Below, piece by piece: positions 15,869-20,048 of a DNA stretch of 20,048 bases. Every line of letters starts with the position of its first letter. Within the stretch, counting starts at the first letter, position 1. The position numbers and the translations under genes are program-made. The stretch comes from Bacillota bacterium (GTDB taxonomy: Bacteria > Bacillota > Desulfotomaculia > Desulfotomaculales > JAJYZD01): the NCBI GenBank assembly GCA_021800315.1, contig JAJYZD010000033.1:1-20048 (forward strand), given 5' to 3'. Below the pieces are notes generated by a model that had not been told where the DNA came from, made no database searches, and was given only the letters and a program-made list of their open reading frames with translations.

Positions 15869-16861
15869 ATGGCTGGTTTGTTCAGCCCCCTGGAAACGCC
15901 GGGCCTGAACCTGAAAAACCGGGTGGTCATGCCGCCCATGGCCAACTACCTGTGCGCGGAGGACGGCGGCGTCACGGAGCCCCTGCTGGAACACTACCGG
16001 GCGCGGGCCGGCCGCGACATCGCGCTCCTGATCGTGGAGCACAGCTACGTGCTGCCTTCCGGCCGCGCCCACAAAAAGCAACTCGGCCTGCACGACGACC
16101 GGCTGGTGCCCGGGCTCAAGAGGCTGGTTGAGGAAGTGCACGCCGGCGGCGCCCGCATCGGGATCCAGATCACCCACGCCGGGAGCAACACGGGCGCGGA
16201 GGTGCTGGGGGAGCAGCCCCTGGCGCCTTCGGCGGTCCCTCACCCGGTGCGGGAAGGGGCGGAAATACCCCGGGAGTTGTCCGCCGATGAGGTGGCCACG
16301 ATAAGGGAGGCCTTTGCCGGGGCGGCGAAACGAGCCGTTCTGGCCGGCTTCGACATGGTGGAGATCCACGGCGCCCACGGCTACCTGTTGAACCAGTTCT
16401 TCTCGCCGCTCACCAACAAACGCTCCGATCAGTACGGGGGCGGCCTGGAAAACCGGCTGCGCTTCCCCCTGGAGGTGGTCGCTGCCGTACGGCGGGCCGT
16501 CGGCTCCGACTTTTGCCTCTTCTACCGCTTCGGCGCCGACGACCGGCTTCCGGGCGGCGTCACCCCGGAGGAAGCCCAAAAGGCCGTCCCTTTTCTTACG
16601 GAGGCCGGTATCAACGTGCTGGATCTTTCCGGCGGCCTGTGCGGGCCCCGCAAGACCGGCCGCGGCTTCTTCAACTACCTGGCCGAAGCGCTCAAACCGG
16701 TAGCCCGCATCCCGGTGCTGGTCACCGGCGGCCTGGAGGATCCCCTTTTGGCCGACAGCGTCATCCGGAACGGCACCGCCGACCTGGTGGGCATAGGGCG
16801 CGCCCTGTTGGCGGACCCGGACTGGGCGGTCAAGGCCCGAACGACCCTCGCGGCTCAATAG
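15869..16861 (+). CDS. Old Yellow Enzyme family NADH:flavin oxidoreductase
   Basis: This 330-residue FMN-binding TIM barrel belongs to the family that reduces activated C=C bonds, for example in enones, nitro compounds or 2,4-dienoyl-CoA. It opens with LFSPLETPGLNLKNRVVMPPM. The flavin and substrate residues show in QITHAGS and in IHGAHGYLLNQF followed by the NKRSDQYGG motif. The phosphate-binding end of the barrel reads PVLVTGGL and DLVGIGRALLADP. The protein stops after the barrel, so it lacks the Fe-S and FAD/NAD domains of the longer 2,4-dienoyl-CoA reductases. Two hydrophobic substitutions in the usual electron-transfer positions cannot be judged by eye. The ATG at 15869 has AAGGAAGGG seven bases before it. 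It lies 31 bases after the ATPase-PglZ gene and may be read through from it, but a functional link is doubtful. Confidence 0.92.
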   Translation: MAGLFSPLETPGLNLKNRVVMPPMANYLCAEDGGVTEPLLEHYRARAGRDIALLIVEHSYVLPSGRAHKKQLGLHDDRLVPGLKRLVEEVHAGGARIGIQITHAGSNTGAEVLGEQPLAPSAVPHPVREGAEIPRELSADEVATIREAFAGAAKRAVLAGFDMVEIHGAHGYLLNQFFSPLTNKRSDQYGGGLENRLRFPLEVVAAVRRAVGSDFCLFYRFGADDRLPGGVTPEEAQKAVPFLTEAGINVLDLSGGLCGPRKTGRGFFNYLAEALKPVARIPVLVTGGLEDPLLADSVIRNGTADLVGIGRALLADPDWAVKARTTLAAQ

Positions 16862-16882
16862 GCCCCGGAGACGACGGTGGCT

Positions 16883-16917
16883 ACAGGGATGTCCGCTCCG
16901 AAGGCGGACGTCCCTGT
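16883..16917. terminator. Hairpin between convergent genes, possible terminator
   Basis: ACAGGGA (16883-16889) pairs with TCCCTGT (16911-16917), and GTCCGC (16891-16896) pairs with GCGGAC (16904-16909), with one T-G wobble between the two stretches and a seven-base loop. It sits 22 bases after the oxidoreductase stop and just past the end of the convergent DsrE-family remnant. There is no T tract on either side, so intrinsic termination is uncertain. Confidence 0.45.
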
Positions 16918-16921
16918 CCGG

Positions 16922-17254
16922 TCAGAACACCATCGGCACGTAGCCTTCGGCGATATAGCCGGAAATGAGGGAACCGATATAGTCCACCTTGTAGCCCAGG
17001 GCTTCCAGGTTCGTGGAAACGCCCTGCTTGTCCGGGATGGCCTTACAGGCGACCGGGGCCTGGTGTTTCAGGACCAGGGCCATCATCTCCTGCAGTTCCC
17101 CGTCCCCGGCCAGGAGCTTTTCCGCCGGGCCGAACAAGAACACCCGGACTTCCTCCAGCCACTTGTGCTTCAGGGCGTTCCCCGCTTACAGGAGACCGGT
17201 CGCCGCTTTTTCCTTCTCCCCGGTAGCGATGATAACGAGCACTTTTCCGGCCAC
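16922..17254 (-). pseudogene. DsrE-family protein gene with an in-frame stop
   Basis: In one continuous frame the minus strand encodes a DsrE/DsrF-like protein of about 110 residues. It begins AGKVLVIIATGEKEKAATGLL and continues after a stop with AGNALKHKWLEEVRVFLFGPAEKLL, ending in VACKAIPDKQGVS and YIAEGYVPMVF. Such proteins are small sulfur-relay or sulfane-binding factors; C(KAIPDK) in the second half is the conserved cysteine position of this subgroup. The TAA at 17186-17188 interrupts codon 23, where relatives have a hydrophobic residue before ALNALKH. Everything else looks well preserved, so the lesion is young or is a sequencing error. Initiation at an internal codon could still give a 73-residue C-terminal piece from 17143. 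The start GTG at 17254 has only a weak ribosome-binding site. Confidence 0.72.
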
Positions 17255-17295
17255 AGCGGTTCACCAGACCTTTCTTTCCTAAACTGTCGTTCCTG

Positions 17296-17763
17296 CTACA
17301 GTTCCACGGAATACCCGGCGTGGGTCCGCCGCCAGCCGAGGTTCCCGTAGAAGCGGTGGGCCTCCGGACGGTTGATGTTACTGGTCAGGGTAAGTTTGTA
17401 GCAGTTGTTGGCGCGGGCGATTGCCCCGGCCCGCCGCATAAGTTCGGTCCCCACTCCCTGACCGCGCAACTCCCGGGCCACCACCACGTTTTCCACCGCC
17501 GCCCAGGGCCGGCCCCGGTGGCCCAGGTTGGGTACGATTACGACGGTCAGGCTGCCGGTAATCCGGCCTGCCCGCTCGGCGACCAGGATCTGCTGGCGGG
17601 GATCGGCGGCCACATTGTCCCACAGGGCTTCCTCCCCCGGCTCGGGCCCGTGTCCGGCCGGGTCGTACACCCCTTCCAATTCGCGGTAGAGGGCGAAAAT
17701 AGCGGGCGCATCCGCCCGGACGGCCGGACGGATCAGCAAGAGAGCTTCTGCTGCCGGGTTCAT
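17296..17763 (-). CDS. GNAT-family N-acetyltransferase
   Basis: This 155-residue single-domain enzyme would transfer an acetyl group from acetyl-CoA to an amine. The fold elements are in order: LLIRPAVRADAPAIFALYREL at the N-terminus, VAERAGRITGSLTVVIVP (strands 2-4), VENVVVARELRGQGVGTELMRRA with the acetyl-CoA pyrophosphate loop R/Q-x-x-G-x-G, then NCYKLTLTSN and AHRFYGNLGWRRTHAGYSVEL at the end. Length fits the family. The ATG at 17763 has AAGGAG about ten bases before it. The substrate cannot be inferred. The gene begins seven bases after the stop codon of a HepT-like remnant on the same strand. Confidence 0.93.
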   Translation of the reverse strand: MNPAAEALLLIRPAVRADAPAIFALYRELEGVYDPAGHGPEPGEEALWDNVAADPRQQILVAERAGRITGSLTVVIVPNLGHRGRPWAAVENVVVARELRGQGVGTELMRRAGAIARANNCYKLTLTSNINRPEAHRFYGNLGWRRTHAGYSVEL

Positions 17764-17770
17764 TGATCAT

Positions 17771-17962
17771 TTACTCCTTCGGGCTTTCCATCTCGTTAAC
17801 CATTGTTTTCAAGAATACGATGAACTCGCCGAAGGCGTTACGCAATAAGGACCACACTTCGTTTATATCACGCACCAAGTGGTCCGTCTTTCTCCAGCGT
17901 AACTCTTTGGCATAGGCATGACGAAACAGATGTCTGAACGCTTTGTACTCCCCGCCACGTAT
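17771..17962 (-). pseudogene. HepT-like HEPN ribonuclease toxin, C-terminal remnant
   Basis: An open stretch of 63 codons ends at the TAA at 17771-17773 and reads EYKAFRHLFRHAYAKELRW, then EVWSLLRNAFGEFIVFLKT. This resembles the C-terminal half of HepT-like HEPN proteins, whose active motif R-x4-6-H is present as RHLFRH. HepT proteins are RNases or AMPylation targets paired with MNT nucleotidyltransferases. Upstream the frame meets a TGA at 17963-17965. The expected N-terminal helices and any partner antitoxin gene are not found, though IDEY in another frame hints at a frameshift near 17955. It is therefore a truncated remnant. Identification is by motif memory without a search. Confidence 0.55.
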
Positions 17963-18194
17963 TCATCGATAGAAGGGCGAGCATCCCGGTCCGGCAACAT
18001 ACCCACCATCCTTCGGGCTCAAAGTCTTATCCATAGTCTACACTGCGCGGCAGAACCTGGCAAGTGCCGCTGCCCGGTTCCGGCGGGCGGGAACAAGCCG
18101 CCCCGGGGACAACCGTATCCTCCGGGCGGCAATGTCCGCAACGGTAACCCCTGGGGTCAGGCTACTTTGCGTCGAGTAGAGAGGGGCCTCGGAG

Positions 18195-18357
18195 TCCTTG
18201 CTGCTGGTCGATCGGAACATCTGCACCCTGATGCCCGTCTTGGCATCAAACCCCTTGGCTATTTATCGGCCAGACTGACCTTTAGGCCCCGCGGTATACA
18301 CCACCAGGGTGTTGTCCGCCCCGCCGGAGGCGGTGGTGGCGTTCCCCCGCACCCTGA
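18195..18357 (-). pseudogene. ABC-transporter solute-binding lipoprotein remnant
   Basis: The minus strand carries DNTLVVYTAGPKG, then LADK in another frame, then IAKGFDAKTGIRVQMFRSTS. This is typical of the mature N-terminus of ferric-iron-type periplasmic binding proteins (VVYTA....I..F..KTGI.V). Just before it, in a shifted frame, SGCGG looks like the end of a lipobox. At least two or three frame changes are needed to connect these pieces. One is an extra T and a missing A around the in-frame TAA in the middle. Similarity fades past 18195. The 5' side abuts the group II intron piece, so the signal peptide and promoter are lost. Bases 17966-18194 hold nothing I can identify. Confidence 0.5.
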
Positions 18358-18360
18358 CAC

Positions 18361-18456
18361 TGTCACCACCAACGGACACCCTTCCCTTTGGCTAACGGTT
18401 GGTACTGCCACCGTAAGGGACTTTCACCCTCAAGCTCTCGCCCATGCCGGGCGCAC
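18361..18456 (-). mobile_element. Group IIC intron, 5' fragment
   Basis: Read on the minus strand from 18456, the sequence opens GTGCGCCCGGCATGGGCG and continues with GAGGGTGAAAGTCCCTTACG, CAACCGTTAGCCAAAGGG and GGGTGTCCGT. These match, in order, the start of domain I of group IIC introns such as the Oceanobacillus iheyensis intron. After about 95 bases the match stops, before the GAATCTGAAGGAAGC element that should follow. No reverse-transcriptase gene and no domain V are found, so this is a dead fragment. Its first base lies two bases past the T tract of a terminator hairpin, exactly where class C introns insert. Confidence 0.75.
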
Positions 18457-18458
18457 CG

Positions 18459-18483
18459 AAAAAGGCCGGGGAACCTATCCCCG
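18459..18483 (-). terminator. Terminator of the flavin-binding protein gene, intron target
   Basis: CGGGGA (18478-18483 complement) and TCCCCG (18467-18472 complement) form a six-pair stem with a five-base loop, followed by CC and five T on the minus strand. It lies about 50 bases past the stop of the flavin-binding protein gene and directly before the group IIC intron fragment. Confidence 0.7.
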
Positions 18484-18534
18484 ACCCTGACCCTGTCTGG
18501 ACCCCTTGTCCACGCCCCGAACAGGATCATCTCC

Positions 18535-19008
18535 CTACTTTCCGGCCTTCCCCGTGAGGTGATCGATGTCTAGTCTCAGTACCACCGTGGTACGGAGGGA
18601 CTCGGCCGCGTATACCCGGCCCTTTTCCCGGTATTCGTCCGTCGTCCCATACTTGTCGATCAGGGCGACCAGGGCTTTCTCCTTCTCCCTGTGCTCATCG
18701 ACTTCGCTAACCGTCCCGAATACAATCGCGCTTGTATACCGCATGCTGAACTTGTCGGGCAAGGGTTCGGCTTCCCCGACTACGCAGAAGGAGACCTTGT
18801 CGTCGTGCCGGATGTGGGCCAGCTTCTTGCCCTCCGGGGCGCAGTGCAGATAGATCCGGCCGTCGGTATAGATATAGCTCAGGGGCACGCCGTAGGGGCA
18901 GCCGTCCGTATTGTTCATGGACAACACGCCGTAGTGGCACGCCCGTAAAAGGTCTTCCGTCTCCGCCTGACTCATCTGCCGGTCTAGCCGCCGCATGGTT
19001 TCAGCCAT
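18535..19008 (-). CDS. Pyridoxamine 5'-phosphate oxidase-family (NimA-like) flavin-binding protein
   Basis: This 157-residue split-barrel protein probably binds FMN or a related cofactor. It opens with MRRLDRQMSQAETEDLLRA, the signature of the NimA-like branch, which includes 5-nitroimidazole resistance proteins. The barrel follows with YGVLSMNNTDGCPYGVPLSYIYTDGRIYLHCAPEGKK and KVSFCVVGEAEPLP, then SAIVFGTVSEV. Many members are uncharacterised, so nitroreductase or resistance activity is not shown. The ATG at 19008 has AGGGAAG five bases before it. The upstream Fic-like gene on the same strand is broken. This gene itself looks intact and has its own terminator. Confidence 0.9.
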   Translation of the reverse strand: MAETMRRLDRQMSQAETEDLLRACHYGVLSMNNTDGCPYGVPLSYIYTDGRIYLHCAPEGKKLAHIRHDDKVSFCVVGEAEPLPDKFSMRYTSAIVFGTVSEVDEHREKEKALVALIDKYGTTDEYREKGRVYAAESLRTTVVLRLDIDHLTGKAGK

Positions 19009-19022
19009 GTTTCTTCCCTACC

Positions 19023-19886
19023 TCACCGATGTTCGGTTCTTCCCCGGGGGTCGCCGGCCGCACCGGGAAGAACCTCTGCGCTGCCGATAACCGCCGATAA
19101 AGTGTAACGTCGGTTTTTCCTGGCGGCGCTTTCCGGACGTAACCAACCCGCATCCACCCAACCCCGGACCAGTTCCCTCGCCGTTCGATCCGAGACGCCT
19201 AAAGCACCCGCCACGTCTTGGGCGGCAATTGTTTCCTGGTTGGCGAACAAGCTTAAAACAACCCTGGCCCTTGGTCCAGGCGCCGCGACTCTTCCGGCTC
19301 GATGGCGCTACCTTGCGCAGCAAGCCTTAAGGCCTCGTCTTTTACCGCCGTGAACACCGCGGCGGTCGTCCGCAGGAAGTACGCCAGCCAGGCCGTCATG
19401 GCGCCCATCGGAAGCGGAACATCCCCGGCTTCTGGTGGAAGACAGACGATAGCCCCGCTGCCGCTGTCCCGGATGACATTTTGCCCGTCCCGGTAGGAGG
19501 TTGGCTTTCGTCTTAAGCCCTTGGTCAGCATAGCATGGACTTTGCGGATCAGGTTCTCCGAAAAGCGCGCCTTGAGCCGCCTGTCCCTCCACCCAAAGGA
19601 GCGCGTTCCAGTAGTTGCGGACCTCGCTTACATCTCGGTCCTTTCCCCGGACCTGCTCCCCGCTGATGACCGCTTGCGCTTCGGCCAGGGTGAGGCGGTT
19701 GCCCTCGATAGATGTGGAATAGTGGGTCGCCCGGATACGGGCCGCGGTCCTCAGGCTGTTTTCCGCGGCGGAAGGCAACGGGGTGTGGCCGACCACGGCT
19801 GTGGCGGCATCTATTTCCATGAGGTACTTTAGGATCGCCGGCGTATAGGTGAAACCTGGTTGCCAGAGGATACTAGTGCTTGACAT
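19023..19886 (-). pseudogene. Fic-family protein gene, frameshifted and lacking the catalytic core
   Basis: The pieces of a Fic (AMP transferase) protein are readable in order. The first is SSTSILWQPGFTYTPAILKYL from ATG 19886 (GGAAGG seven bases upstream). Next is THYSTSIEGNRLTLAEAQAVI, with the inhibitory motif S/T-xxx-E-G. RDVSEVRNYWNALLWVE and, in a second frame, LIRKVHAMLTKGLRRKPTSYRDGQNVIRD follow. AGDVPLPMGAMTAW is joined straight to LAYFLRTTAAVFTAVKDEALRLAAQG. The last piece, in a third frame, is a winged helix ANQETIAAQDVAGALGVSDRTARELV. The catalytic HPFxDGNGR segment that should lie between MTAW and LAYF is missing (junction near 19388). Frameshifts lie near 19580 and 19278; a single missing C would explain the latter. 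The shifts might be sequencing errors, but the core deletion means no activity. Confidence 0.82.
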
Positions 19887-19930
19887 CAAGCTACCTTCCA
19901 GAGCTTTTTCAGCCATCATAGACTCAACAG

Positions 19931-20048
19931 CCACCTGCTAAAGCAGGTGGGTTTATTGCGACTGAAAGTCGCACATTACAGGCTAAAGCCTGCTGAAATG
20001 GCCAGCGGCTGGAAGCCGCCTGAAGGTTCCGACTGAAACTCGGTTCCG
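19931..20048. repeat. Array of short hairpin repeats
   Basis: Five small stem-loops follow each other. CCACCTGC/GCAGGTGG lies at 19931-19950, with a TAAA loop and GTTTATT behind it. The next two are GCGACTgaaAGTCGC at 19958-19972 and CAGGCTaaaGCCTG at 19979-19992. GCGGCTggaAGCCGC is at 20005-20019. The last, weaker one is at 20029-20043 and is flanked by a repeated GGTTCCG. Three or four share the form xxxxCT-(3-base purine loop)-AGxxxx with changing outer bases, so structure rather than sequence is kept. The array reaches the window edge and may continue. Function is unknown. Confidence 0.7.

Noticed and set aside
17186..17188. Selenocysteine or pyrrolysine recoding at the DsrE stop
   Set aside because: The codon is TAA, whereas those recodings use TGA and TAG. 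A nonsense mutation or sequencing error is simpler.
19931..20048. CRISPR array
   Set aside because: The repeats are 14-20 bases, differ in sequence and have no spacers of uniform length; they are hairpins.

Overview
This GC-rich window (roughly 60% or more by eye) carries the spoIID - spoIIID - mbl gene order known from endospore-forming Firmicutes. Together with Shine-Dalgarno sequences of the GGAGG type, this suggests a high-GC Clostridia lineage such as the Desulfotomaculum/Pelotomaculum/Moorella groups. The genus cannot be fixed from the sequence alone.

Layout. (1) 1-283: a frameshifted and internally deleted RelE/ParE-type toxin remnant. (2) 391-4630, minus strand: a drug-efflux operon read in the order short EmrA-like adaptor, EmrB-like DHA2 transporter, MarR regulator, RND-type lipoprotein adaptor. 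It has a structured leader and a terminator. (3) 4919-6519, plus strand: an ECF sigma factor and its zinc-binding, membrane-anchored anti-sigma factor, with an ECF-type promoter in front and a strong terminator behind. (4) 6544-9195, minus strand: mbl (MreB family), spoIIID with a sigma-E-like promoter, and a diverged spoIID. (5) 9285-15837, plus strand: a divergently transcribed unit of three overlapping genes. They encode a small unknown protein, a TPR protein and a 1750-residue protein that joins an N-terminal DUF6079/PglY-like P-loop ATPase to a C-terminal PglZ-type alkaline-phosphatase-fold domain. Both activities belong to BREX-type phage defence, but no other BREX gene is present. This is the best candidate here for an undescribed system. 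(6) 15869-16861: an Old Yellow Enzyme family oxidoreductase close behind it.

(7) 16862-20048, minus strand: a decayed zone. Intact genes (a GNAT acetyltransferase and a NimA-like flavin-binding protein) alternate with broken ones: a DsrE-family gene with an in-frame stop, a HepT-like HEPN toxin tail, an ABC solute-binding-protein remnant, the 5' end of a group IIC intron sitting exactly behind a terminator, and a Fic gene that has lost its catalytic core. The window ends in a run of short hairpins. Several lesions are one-base changes, so sequencing error should be excluded for those. The internal deletions cannot be explained that way.

How the genes fit together. Blocks 3 and 4 are chromosomal housekeeping or developmental modules: envelope-stress-type signalling, cell shape, and mother-cell sporulation control. 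Block 5 looks like an inserted defence-type operon between spoIID and the metabolic gene. Blocks 1 and 7 hold remains of toxin-type and mobile elements, consistent with accessory-gene turnover around a conserved core.
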